A stretch of 42,644 nucleotides of DNA from Actinomyces sp. oral taxon 448 str. F0400 (lineage in GTDB: Bacteria > Actinomycetota > Actinomycetes > Actinomycetales > Actinomycetaceae), in assembly GCF_000220835.1 (NCBI RefSeq), contig NZ_GL985606.1, positions 2,500,610-2,543,253 on the forward strand, read 5' to 3'. A model generated the notes under the pieces. The model was not told the origin of the DNA. It saw only the letters and a program-made list of their open reading frames with translations, and made no database searches. Made by a program: the position numbers and the translations under genes. Of this stretch, positions 1-9,100 are shown one piece after another; position 1 is the stretch's first letter; the number at the start of each line of letters is the position of its first letter.

Positions 1-1348
1 CCCCGCGGGCGCGGCGCACGAGCTCACGGCCGGACAGTCCCATGCCGACCAGGACGTAGGCGGCGACGGCGCCGGAGGTGACGGCACCGCTCAACCGCAC
101 CTGCCAGGGCAGGACGGCCAGCACCGCCAGAAGGAGGCAGGCGTTGACGGTCACGACGCGGTAGGCGGCGGCCCGATCCATGATGGCGTTAGTGGTGCGC
201 GTGGTCGCCGGCCCTCCGCCGAGCATGACGGGAGTCAGGTAGCTCAGGGCCGCGGCGAGGATCTGGAGGGCGAATCCGGCCGCCAGAGGCACGCGCACCG
301 CATGAATGACGTCGCGGGCCGCCGATGCGTCGCCGGCGATCCCCCCGCCGTCCAGCGCCGAGGTGCTGATACCGGCGCCCATCCACACCACGCAGGCGAG
401 GAACCAGATGACGGCGGCGGCCGCCGATGCGGTGGCGAAGGACGTGGGCGGCACACGCCGAGCGGTGCGAAAGGCGGGGACGAGGACCCCGCAGGCCCCA
501 ACCAGGTAGACCACCGCGCCCGCCCCCGCCAACGGCGCCCCCAGCCCGGACAATGCCATGAGGGCGGCGCCGAGAACGATCAGCGGCAGACCGCGGGAGG
601 TCCACCGCGGCGCCTCCGGCTCCATCTTGGTGCGCAGCATGGTGGGCCACAGCACGGTGAGAGTGCCAAGCACGGTGGTGCCGACGAAGCCGAGGACCAT
701 GGTGGTCGTGTGGGCCACGTAGAAGACGTCGGAGGCGTGCGCCGAGCCCCGCGCCTGAGCCCAGCTGGTGAGATAGCCCAGAGCGGCACCGGCTGCGAGA
801 AGCACGAGAGCGACGGCGTAATGGACGGCCAGGGCCGCCAGGCGCGGAGCGACGGCGCGCCGGTACTGCACGGCGATGGCCAGCACGCCCGTCAAGGCGG
901 CGCCCACGACGACCGCCACCCCGGCCAGGGCGAGCGCCTGCGCACTCGCCGTGATCCCAGTCAGGACGAGGAGCGTGCCCGCTCCATGGGCGTATAGGCG
1001 GATGTCGAGCAGAACGGCCCCGCCGAGCGCGGGGCGGTGCAGCAGGGTGTCGGCGAAGTGCGCCGACCACACGGTGATGGCCGAACCGATGCCGCCGAGC
1101 AGGAGGGCGTGCAGCGGCAGCCAGGTTCCCCAGGAGGCGAGCGGGCCGCCGATCACGAGGACGGCGAGCACGGCGGCGAGCACGATCCATCCCAGAACGA
1201 CGGCGTTGCGCCGCACCTGGGTGGTGCGCCGGGCGTGACGCCGGGCCGGGGGCCTGCGCGCGCCGGGCGCGGCGGTGGACGCGCGGTTCCCGCCCTGCCG
1301 GTCGCTCGAACGACCGGATCCGCCGGGGGCTCCCATCGGGACGGGCAT
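1..1348 (-). CDS. Membrane N-terminal half of a probable actinobacterial NirK-type multicopper oxidase (3' end outside window)
   Basis: From the ATG at 1348 the minus strand stays open to base 1, giving about 449 residues with no stop, so the C-terminus lies outside the window. A basic Pro/Arg-rich N-terminus of about 47 residues is followed by many hydrophobic segments, for example residues 49-71, 77-98, 125-160 and 172-193. His80, His97 and His213 lie at membrane borders and the segment around 213-240 ends in WPTMLRTKME. This resembles the polytopic domain that precedes the cupredoxin domains in large actinobacterial copper nitrite reductases or multicopper oxidases; that is recalled family knowledge. 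The copper-binding domains would lie off-window and cannot be seen. GGGAGG stands eight bases before the ATG, and the start is three bases after the stop of the upstream gene, so the two are co-transcribed. Nearby nitrate reductase genes fit a role in nitrite reduction. It could instead be a stand-alone membrane protein. Confidence 0.6.
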   Translation of the reverse strand, partial: MPVPMGAPGGSGRSSDRQGGNRASTAAPGARRPPARRHARRTTQVRRNAVVLGWIVLAAVLAVLVIGGPLASWGTWLPLHALLLGGIGSAITVWSAHFADTLLHRPALGGAVLLDIRLYAHGAGTLLVLTGITASAQALALAGVAVVVGAALTGVLAIAVQYRRAVAPRLAALAVHYAVALVLLAAGAALGYLTSWAQARGSAHASDVFYVAHTTTMVLGFVGTTVLGTLTVLWPTMLRTKMEPEAPRWTSRGLPLIVLGAALMALSGLGAPLAGAGAVVYLVGACGVLVPAFRTARRVPPTSFATASAAAAVIWFLACVVWMGAGISTSALDGGGIAGDASAARDVIHAVRVPLAAGFALQILAAALSYLTPVMLGGGPATTRTTNAIMDRAAAYRVVTVNACLLLAVLAVLPWQVRLSGAVTSGAVAAYVLVGMGLSGRELVRRARG

Positions 1349-1351
1349 CTC

Positions 1352-2608
1352 TCACGCCTCCCGCGAGGGACCGGCGGGGCGGGCGGCCCGACCGGATCCG
1401 GTCGACGTGGGCCGGGGCGGGGGCGCGTCGATCCGCCCCGAGGCGACGACACGGGAGACGGTCAGCAGAAGGAAGGCGAGCACGGCGACGACGCCGATGA
1501 CGCCGCCCGCCCGCCACCCCGCGTCCGCGCCGCGGGCCAGGCAGACCACCCGCACCGCCAACCCGGCATGCAGCAGGGCGTAAGGCAGCCACATGAGACG
1601 GTGGTAGGGCAGGCGACGGTGGATGACGGCTGGGACGATCGTGGGAGCGTGGGCCAGAATCATGGAGAAGGCGTAACCGAGGGTGATCGAGTGGATGATA
1701 ATGTCGTACTCGGTCCCCGACCCCGCGCTCAAAGGGCTCAGACTCCAGACCAGTCCGGCCACGGCCAGCCAGAGGTAGCCGGCGAGCATGGACGCGGCGG
1801 CGAAGCGCACGGCCCCGGCGGCGCGGATCGTGCGGCGGGCGACGTCGTACCAGGTCATGACGACGGCCAGGGCGAGCAGGGCCGGGCCGCTGAGGAGGCG
1901 GGCCGCTCCGGTCACGCTCAGCAGGGCGGCCCCCAGGAGAGCTGCGGCGGACAGGGCGCGCACGGTCTCCTCGACCACCTCGTCGAGGAAGGCGACGCGG
2001 GCCAGCTCGAGCCGTTCGCCGACGATGGTCAGGACGGGCAGGAGGAGCCACAGGGGGACGCACGCTTCAACCGCCGAGCCGCGCAGCCACAGCAGGTCCC
2101 CCAGCGCCAAGGCGATGGCTCCCATGGCCTCGATGTCGACGGCGACGGAGGCGGCCCGCCGATGGACGCGCACGTAGACCGCGCACAGCGCCAGCCCTCC
2201 GACCAGCACGAGAGCCCGGCCGAGAGGGCCGGGCCCCCCGGCGAGCAGCGTCAGGCAGCCCAGGGCACTGCCGGCCGGAGCGAGGAACGCCCACGCGGTG
2301 CGCGCGGCCACGGCCCGCTCCAGCGCGATAACAGTGCCCAGGAAGCCGACGAGCATGAGCGGTCCATGGAGGGCCGCGAGCGCGGTCCCCTTCACCGGCG
2401 CACTCACGCCCAATCGCAGCAGCGCGGCGTCCAGACCCGCCAGGACGCACGCCCCGCCCAGGGCGAGAGCCACGAGCCTGGGAGCCAGGCGCGCGTCCGC
2501 GGGACGGGACGGCGCGGACGACGCCGAGGACGCGCGCGGAGCCCCGACGACGGCAGTCGAACGTGGGTCCTTCGACACACTCGCCTCACTTTTTTCCACA
2601 TCACTCAC
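1352..2608 (-). CDS. NnrS-like polytopic membrane protein
   Basis: This 418-residue protein has a polar N-terminus of about 45 residues and then roughly ten to twelve hydrophobic segments. Two family-like stretches stand out: HGPLMLVGFLGTVIALERA near residues 84-102, and a His-rich segment around residues 290-325 with YAFSMILAHAPTIVPAV followed by HRRLPYH. These resemble NnrS and related heme/copper membrane proteins linked to nitric oxide stress and denitrification. No biochemical activity can be read from the sequence. The start is GTG at 2608. No Shine-Dalgarno site is visible, and the hexamer CACTTT lies exactly six bases upstream, so a leaderless message is possible. The gene is followed after three bases by the putative copper oxidase and is divergent from the DUF2249 gene, which supports a nitrite/NO handling unit. 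Confidence 0.6.
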   Translation of the reverse strand: MSDVEKSEASVSKDPRSTAVVGAPRASSASSAPSRPADARLAPRLVALALGGACVLAGLDAALLRLGVSAPVKGTALAALHGPLMLVGFLGTVIALERAVAARTAWAFLAPAGSALGCLTLLAGGPGPLGRALVLVGGLALCAVYVRVHRRAASVAVDIEAMGAIALALGDLLWLRGSAVEACVPLWLLLPVLTIVGERLELARVAFLDEVVEETVRALSAAALLGAALLSVTGAARLLSGPALLALAVVMTWYDVARRTIRAAGAVRFAAASMLAGYLWLAVAGLVWSLSPLSAGSGTEYDIIIHSITLGYAFSMILAHAPTIVPAVIHRRLPYHRLMWLPYALLHAGLAVRVVCLARGADAGWRAGGVIGVVAVLAFLLLTVSRVVASGRIDAPPPRPTSTGSGRAARPAGPSREA

Positions 2609-2761
2609 CGTAATAAAGTGGTGGCAGACCGGGCAATGGTCTCACGGCGCGCTCCGGCTCACGTCGCCGGACAGTCGTAGGACGCAGGACCCTCACGCTC
2701 GGCGCGCCGGCAACGGCGACCACCCACTGATACCAACGGCAACGACACCAAGGAGAGTGCC

Positions 2762-3064
2762 ATGAGCGAGAGCCCCAACCTCATTCCGATCCAGGAGAAG
2801 CACGCCGGAGGGGGCTGCGGCTGCGGAGAGCACGACTCCGACCGCCTGACCCTCGACGCCCGCCCGATCCCCCACCGCCTGCGCCATGCGGCCGTGATCG
2901 GCGCCGCCTCCTCGCTGAACGTGGGCGAGGGCTTCGACCTACTCGCCCCGCACGTGCCCACGCCGCTGCTCACTCAGATCGACCAGCTGCCCTTCACCTT
3001 CAAGCACACGCTTCTGGAGGCCGAGGACGGCTTCGCCCGCGTCGAGATCCTGCGCGTCGCCTGA
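2762..3064 (+). CDS. DUF2249 family small protein
   Basis: This is a 100-residue soluble protein. Residues 31-98 match the DUF2249 pattern: LDARPIP at the start, an (I/L)G(A)ASSLNVGEGFDL-like core, then PLL..I and a C-terminal FARVEILR strand. DUF2249 proteins are often found beside hemerythrin-like or nitrate/NO metabolism genes; their exact activity is not established. A short Gly/Cys motif, GGGCGCGEHD near residues 17-26, precedes the domain and might bind a metal, which is inference. AAGGAGAG lies about five bases before the ATG, a strong ribosome site. The gene is divergent from the NnrS-like/copper oxidase pair and lies 80 bases before moaA on the same strand. Confidence 0.72.
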   Translation: MSESPNLIPIQEKHAGGGCGCGEHDSDRLTLDARPIPHRLRHAAVIGAASSLNVGEGFDLLAPHVPTPLLTQIDQLPFTFKHTLLEAEDGFARVEILRVA

Positions 3065-3132
3065 GGACCCGCCCCGCGGTCGGCCGAGCGAACAGGAGTC
3101 CGGCCGCAGGCGCACCCGTCCGACCCGACCCG

Positions 3133-3138
3133 TATCCT
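3133..3138 (+). promoter_or_regulatory. Candidate -10 element for leaderless moaA
   Basis: TATCCT ends exactly six bases before the moaA ATG and there is no Shine-Dalgarno sequence. This spacing would put the transcript start at or next to the ATG. No convincing -35 hexamer is seen. The same spacing recurs at several other genes in the window. Confidence 0.45.
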
Positions 3139-3144
3139 CGGTTC

Positions 3145-4368
3145 ATGACCCCCCCTCCTGACGACGGTCGCGCCGCCGCATCGGCGGAGCGCACCCGAAC
3201 CCGAGCGGCGCTGCCCGCGCCGTCGGTGCGCGTTGCGTCGGAGAGGGCGATGGGCTGCGGGCGGGTCCGAAAGCCGTCCGCGCCCGCCCAGGCGCCGCTG
3301 ACGGCGGACGGGGCGGTCCCCGACCGCCTGATCGACCGCTACGGGCGCACCGTGCGGGACCTGCGCCTGTCGATCACGGACCGCTGCAACCTGCGATGCA
3401 CCTACTGCATGCCCGCCGCCGGCCTCGCATGGCTGCCCGGCCCCAGCCTGCTCGAAGCCGCCGAGATCGCGCGGCTGGCTCGACTGGCCGTCGAGCGCCT
3501 CGGGATCGAGCGCATCCGCCTGACCGGCGGGGAGCCGCTCATGCGCAAGGATCTGGAGGAAATCGTCGCCGCGCTGGCGGAACTGCGCACGCGACGCGAC
3601 GGGAACAAACCCGACATCGGTCTGACGACCAACGGACTGGGGCTGGACAGGCGCGCCACCGGCCTGCGAAAAGCGGGGCTGGACCGGGTCAACGTCTCGA
3701 TCGACTCCCTGGACCCGGCCGAATACGCCCGCGTGACACGCCGCGACCGCCTCGCCGACGTCCTGCGCGGGTTGGCCGGAGCCCGAGCGGCGGGCCTGTC
3801 GCCGATCAAGATCAACGCCGTAGCCCTGCCCGACGCACTCGCGGAGCGCGCCCCCCGGCTGCTGGGCGAGTGCCTGCGTCGCGGGTGGAGCCTGCGCTTC
3901 ATCGAGCACATGCCGCTGGGGCCCCGCGAATCCTGGCGGGCCGAGGACGTGGTCGGAGCCGACCACGTGCTGGAGACCCTGAGAGCCGCGGGCTTCACAC
4001 TGCGCGCCCGAGGACGCCCCGACCGCCGCCCGGCGGCCGTGTGGGACGTCGCCGCAGGCACGGACCGCGACGGGCGAGCCCACCCGGCCGGGACGGTGGG
4101 AATCATCGCCTCGGTCACCGCGCCCTTCTGCGCCGACTGCGACCGCACCCGCATCACCGCCGACGGGAGACTCATGACCTGCCTGTTCTCCGCCCGGGAA
4201 ACGGACCTGCGCGGCCCCATGCGCGCCGGCGCGAGCGACGACGACCTCATCCGCCTGTGGGCGGAGGCGACCTGGCGCAAGCCACTGGCCCACGGCATCG
4301 ACGCACCGGAGCAGACGGCCGGCGACTTCGTACAGCCCGCCCGAACCATGTCGGCCATCGGCGGCTGA
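3145..4368 (+). CDS. moaA: GTP 3',8-cyclase MoaA (Moco step 1)
   Basis: MoaA is the radical-SAM enzyme that rearranges GTP to 3',8-cyclo-7,8-dihydro-GTP, the first step of molybdenum cofactor synthesis. The 407-residue product has the radical-SAM motif C-x3-C-x2-C (CNLRCTYC, about residues 82-89), the RLTGGEPL motif near 127-134, and a second Cys cluster around FCADCDRTR (about 330) that would bind the GTP-side [4Fe-4S]. It ends in Gly-Gly (SAIGG), the MoaA tail that reaches into the active site. A nonconserved, low-complexity extension of about 60 residues precedes the domain. The true start could lie inside it, but the ATG at 3145 has a leaderless-type -10 element and is preferred. Its partner moaC is further right, fused to moeA. 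Confidence 0.95.
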   Translation: MTPPPDDGRAAASAERTRTRAALPAPSVRVASERAMGCGRVRKPSAPAQAPLTADGAVPDRLIDRYGRTVRDLRLSITDRCNLRCTYCMPAAGLAWLPGPSLLEAAEIARLARLAVERLGIERIRLTGGEPLMRKDLEEIVAALAELRTRRDGNKPDIGLTTNGLGLDRRATGLRKAGLDRVNVSIDSLDPAEYARVTRRDRLADVLRGLAGARAAGLSPIKINAVALPDALAERAPRLLGECLRRGWSLRFIEHMPLGPRESWRAEDVVGADHVLETLRAAGFTLRARGRPDRRPAAVWDVAAGTDRDGRAHPAGTVGIIASVTAPFCADCDRTRITADGRLMTCLFSARETDLRGPMRAGASDDDLIRLWAEATWRKPLAHGIDAPEQTAGDFVQPARTMSAIGG

Positions 4369-4377
4369 CCGCCCCCG

Positions 4378-4466
4378 GCCGTATCGTGCGCCGTGCCCGC
4401 CCCGGCCGTACCCTGCGCCGTGCCCGCCCCGGCCGTACCCTGCGCCGTGCCCGCCCCGGCCGTACC
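4378..4466 (+). repeat. Three tandem 27-base repeats between moaA and moaD
   Basis: Units lie at 4378-4404, 4405-4431 and 4432-4458, with a truncated fourth from 4459. The second and third are identical and the first differs at three or four positions. Each contains a TANNNT hexamer (TATCGT, TACCCT, TACCCT, then TACCAT in the partial unit). The unit length is a multiple of three, but no coding role is evident. The repeats lie 9 bases after the moaA stop. Confidence 0.85.
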
Positions 4467-4526
4467 ATCCCGCCAGTTCCGATACGCCAACGGCTCAATG
4501 AAAACGACTCAATGAAAAGGAGCGCC

Positions 4527-4802
4527 ATGCCCGCCCCGCACCACGAGACCGTCGCCGTCGAGGTGCACTACTTCGCCGCGGCCGCCGAAGCCGCCACCCG
4601 CACCGAGGAGCGTCTCGAGGTGCCCGACGGCACCACCCTGGCGGGGCTGCGCGAGCAGCTGGCCGGCCGCGGACTGGCGATGGCCCGGATCATCAGCGTC
4701 TCCAGCTACCTCGTCAACGCCCTGTCGACGCCGGCGGACTCGCTGACGCCCCTGGCCGACGGCGACCGAATCGACGTCCTGCCGCCCTTCGCGGGGGGCT
4801 GA
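4527..4802 (+). CDS. moaD: Molybdopterin synthase small subunit MoaD
   Basis: This is a 91-residue ubiquitin-fold sulfur carrier. As a C-terminal thiocarboxylate it delivers sulfur to cyclic pyranopterin monophosphate within the MoaD-MoaE molybdopterin synthase. The fold is evident from the EVHYFAAAAEAA start, the TTLAGL segment, the ADGDRIDVLPPF region and the essential C-terminal Gly-Gly. A start at 4527 is chosen because AAAAGGAG precedes it by four bases. An in-frame ATG at 4512 would add five residues and lacks its own ribosome site. The gene is about 160 bases after moaA and convergent with moaE, so the two synthase subunits are adjacent but transcribed towards each other. No MoeB/ThiF-type adenylyltransferase is in the window, so MoaD activation must come from elsewhere. 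Confidence 0.92.
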   Translation: MPAPHHETVAVEVHYFAAAAEAATRTEERLEVPDGTTLAGLREQLAGRGLAMARIISVSSYLVNALSTPADSLTPLADGDRIDVLPPFAGG

Positions 4803-4865
4803 GCGCGCAGCGCCGTCGCACACGGACGGGCGGACCCGCGCCGACCGGCCCCGCCCACCGGGAGA

Positions 4866-5312
4866 TCACGCGATATTGGACCACTCGCGCGCGCCGTCGG
4901 CGAAGAGCTGATGCTTCCACACCGGCAGAAGCCTCTTGACCTCCTCGACGACCTCACGGACGGCCTCAAAGGCGGGAGCGCGGTGATCGGCGCTGACGGC
5001 GACGCCCAGCGCGGTGTCCCCGACCCGCAGGTCGCCGACCCGGTGAACAACGGCGAGCGCCCGCAGCCCGGGCCGGCCGGCGACCTCGTCGGCGATCCGG
5101 GCGACGATCCCCCCGGCGCTCGGATGCGCGCAGTAGGCCACGCCGCTCACGCTCCGACCGCCGTCGTGATCGCGCACCATCCCGTCGAAGGTGACGACGG
5201 CACCGGCCGCCTGATCCTCAACGGCGGCTGCGAGCCCGGCCACCGACACCGGCGCACAGGTGATCTCGGCCCGCACGACACGTGCGCTCGTCCGAGTGCT
5301 CGGCTCAACCAT
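4866..5312 (-). CDS. moaE: Molybdopterin synthase catalytic subunit MoaE
   Basis: MoaE uses MoaD thiocarboxylate to turn cyclic pyranopterin monophosphate into molybdopterin. The 148-residue protein has the family core FDGMVRDHDGGRSV near residues 43-56, YCAHPSAG after it, the VVHRVGDLRVGD block, and the C-terminal WKHQLFADG with the conserved Lys in the active-site region. The reading frame extends 63 bases further upstream, but the ATG at 5312 has AGGAG six bases before it and the extra residues are low-complexity, so 5312 is preferred. It is convergent with moaD and divergent from the moeA-moaC fusion, so it is the only synthase-step gene on the minus strand here. Confidence 0.93.
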   Translation of the reverse strand: MVEPSTRTSARVVRAEITCAPVSVAGLAAAVEDQAAGAVVTFDGMVRDHDGGRSVSGVAYCAHPSAGGIVARIADEVAGRPGLRALAVVHRVGDLRVGDTALGVAVSADHRAPAFEAVREVVEEVKRLLPVWKHQLFADGAREWSNIA

Positions 5313-5508
5313 GGGCGCTCCTCTCGCCCGCGCACGGCGCACGGGCCCCGCGCCGGACGCTACACGACCGCGCACCGGAGACGAACAGCGCCCGGCCGCC
5401 CCCGCTCACCCGCCCGCACCGTGCACCGCCGGCCCGGCGAACGGGCATGATGAGCACCGGCCCCGGGCGACCCGCCGCGCCGCCGCCCACCCGCCCGAAA
5501 GGAGAATC

Positions 5509-7514
<2,006 letters not shown>

Positions 7515-7518
<4 letters not shown>

Positions 7519-8171
7519 GCGAGAGGCCCGCCGGCCCGGCGGCAGTGGACGTCGTCGTGCTCGCCGGCGGGACCGGACGGCGCCTCGGCGGCGCCCGCAA
7601 GCCCGACGTCGTCGCGCGCGGCGCCCGGCTGCTCGACCACGTGCTGGCGGGGCTGGCGGGACTGGCCCCCTCGGCCTCGACAACGGGCGGCGCCGAGGGG
7701 CCGCCGGGCCGTGTCGTCGTCGTGGCGCCCGAGGAGGTCGCTCTGCCCCCCGGCGTGCTGCGGGCGCTGGAGGACCCTCCGCTCGGAGGCCCGGTCGCCG
7801 GCCTCGCCGCCGGCCTCGCCCGCCTCGCGCGAGCGCCCGGGCCCTCGGCGCTGACCGGAGTCGTCACCTGCGACGCCCCCGAATCCTGGCGCGCCCTGCC
7901 GGCCCTGATCGCCGAGGTCCGACAGGGCGGGGACGCCCGTGACGGGGCCTGCGTCCGGGAAGCGGACCGCGTCCAGTACCTGCTCGGCGTCTACCGCACC
8001 GTGGCGCTGTCGGAGTGCGTCGCCCCGGGGGGCGCGGGGCTGCGGAATGCGCCGGTGCGCCGAGTCCTCGGCCGGCTGGCGGTCGCGCACGTCGACCTAG
8101 GCGCCCTAGGCCGCGCGGCCCACGACCTCGACACCTGGGAGGAGGTGCGCGCCTGGGACGCGGACGGTTGA
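7515..8171 (+). CDS. mobA: MobA-like molybdenum cofactor nucleotidyltransferase
   Basis: The product is a 218-residue NTP-transferase of the MobA type, expected to attach GMP (or CMP) to Mo-molybdopterin. The nucleotide-binding start VVLAGGTGRRLGG..KPD lies at residues 12-31 and the family's PPLGGPVAGLAAGL segment near 88-101. CDAPES near 118 occupies the place of the metal-binding CD.P motif. NarG-type reductases need bis-MGD, so guanylyl transfer is the likely reaction here; the sequence alone does not prove GTP over CTP. The start overlaps the moeA-moaC stop by four bases, which indicates translational coupling. The gene is convergent with mogA, with only 22 bases between the stops. Confidence 0.85.
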
Positions 8172-8193
8172 CGCCGGTCCGGGCGGGCCGGGG

Positions 8194-8841
8194 TCAGTGG
8201 TCGCCGCCTCCGAGCTGCTCCAGGACGTGGGGCACGAGCGGGCCGACGACGGCCACGGTGTCCGCGACCCCGCCCCGCGACCCGGGGGCGTTGACCACCA
8301 GTGCGCTTCCGGCCCCGCGCCCCGTGACTCCCACGAGCCCCCGGGACAGGCCGGCCAACGGCGTCTTGCTCAGACCGTGGGAGCGGATCTGCGCCTCGAT
8401 GCCCTCCAGGCGCGCCTGGAGAAGGGGGGCGGTGCCCTCGGGGGTAAGGTCGCGCGGGGTAACCCCGGTGCCTCCGGTGGTCAGCACCACCCGGGCGCCT
8501 GCGGTGACGGCCTCCTCGATGGCCTCGCGCACCGGCTCGGTCCCGTCGGGCACGATCCGCGCCGCCCGTACAATGACGTCGTGCTCGGCCAGGAGCCGCA
8601 CGGCCAGCGGCCCCGAGCGGTCTTCGCGGGTCCCAGCGGCGCAGCGGTCGGAGACGGTGATGACCGCCCCCCTGACCGGCTCGGGCAGTGGCTGGAGAGA
8701 CTTCTGGGGAACGGGGGCGGAGTCCGAATCGGCCTCCCGGCCGGGCTGGGGCCCGGACTCGGAATCGGGCGGGGACGCCGCAGCGCCCGACGCGGGGCGG
8801 ACCCGGCGGCGGGAGCGGGACGGGGGCTGGAACTGACTCAT
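8194..8841 (-). CDS. mog: MogA/MoaB family molybdopterin adenylyltransferase
   Basis: MogA/MoaB adenylylates molybdopterin before MoeA inserts molybdate. The 215-residue protein has a disordered Ser/Pro/Arg-rich leader of about 55 residues. The domain follows: VITVSDRCAAGTREDRSGP near 60-78, VLTTGGTGVTPRDLTPE near 118-134, and ALVVNAPGSRGGV near 180-192. The TGGTG loop and the SDR...DRSG motif are intact. There is no Shine-Dalgarno site; TACGGT stands exactly six bases before the ATG, so a leaderless transcript is likely. It is convergent with mobA and divergent from narK, sharing a 259-base upstream region with it. Confidence 0.9.
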   Translation of the reverse strand: MSQFQPPSRSRRRVRPASGAAASPPDSESGPQPGREADSDSAPVPQKSLQPLPEPVRGAVITVSDRCAAGTREDRSGPLAVRLLAEHDVIVRAARIVPDGTEPVREAIEEAVTAGARVVLTTGGTGVTPRDLTPEGTAPLLQARLEGIEAQIRSHGLSKTPLAGLSRGLVGVTGRGAGSALVVNAPGSRGGVADTVAVVGPLVPHVLEQLGGGDH

Positions 8842-8847
8842 GGGACC

Positions 8848-8853
8848 ACCGTA
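8848..8853 (-). promoter_or_regulatory. Candidate -10 element for leaderless mogA
   Basis: On the minus strand TACGGT ends six bases before the mogA ATG, the same spacing as at moaA and hisN. There is no Shine-Dalgarno site and no clear -35. Confidence 0.4.
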
Positions 8854-8895
8854 ACGGGGCTGCGGCGACCGTGCCGTCGTCCATTAGCATACGCG

Positions 8896-9001
8896 TCGCT
8901 TGCAATAAACGGCGCGCTCCGTGAAAATATTCTCCTGTCGAACACTGGAACGACGGGGTCGCGCCGCCGCGCCCCGTCGGCCGCTCCGCCCCGGCCATAA
9001 T
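8896..9001 (+). promoter_or_regulatory. AT-rich upstream region of narK with candidate promoter elements
   Basis: The 259-base gap between mogA and narK contains the only AT-rich patch for several kilobases (8881-8935). TTGCAA at 8900-8905 and GAAAAT at 8923-8928 are 17 bases apart and each match consensus at four of six positions. A second possible -10, CATAAT (five of six), is at 8996-9001, about 100 bases before the narK ATG. I find no FNR-type TTGAT-N4-ATCAA box. The region is the natural control point for narK-narGHJI; which element is used cannot be told. Confidence 0.35.
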
Positions 9002-9100
9002 GGCTGGTCTCAGCCACCGGAACACTCCCCGGTGATGACCGTCCCGGACGACCCGGCCCGACGCCCGGCCGCGCGCCGTCCCCACGCCCACAGGAGCCCC

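Noticed and set aside
189-2063. A 624-codon minus-strand open frame
   Set aside because: It is Arg/Pro-rich, matches nothing, and lies across two genes whose membrane-protein sequences in the other frames are convincing. High GC makes long empty frames common.
8842-9100. An FNR/CRP-type operator in front of narK
   Set aside because: No TTGAT-N4-ATCAA or TGTGA-N6-TCACA palindrome was found; only an AT-rich patch with promoter-like hexamers.
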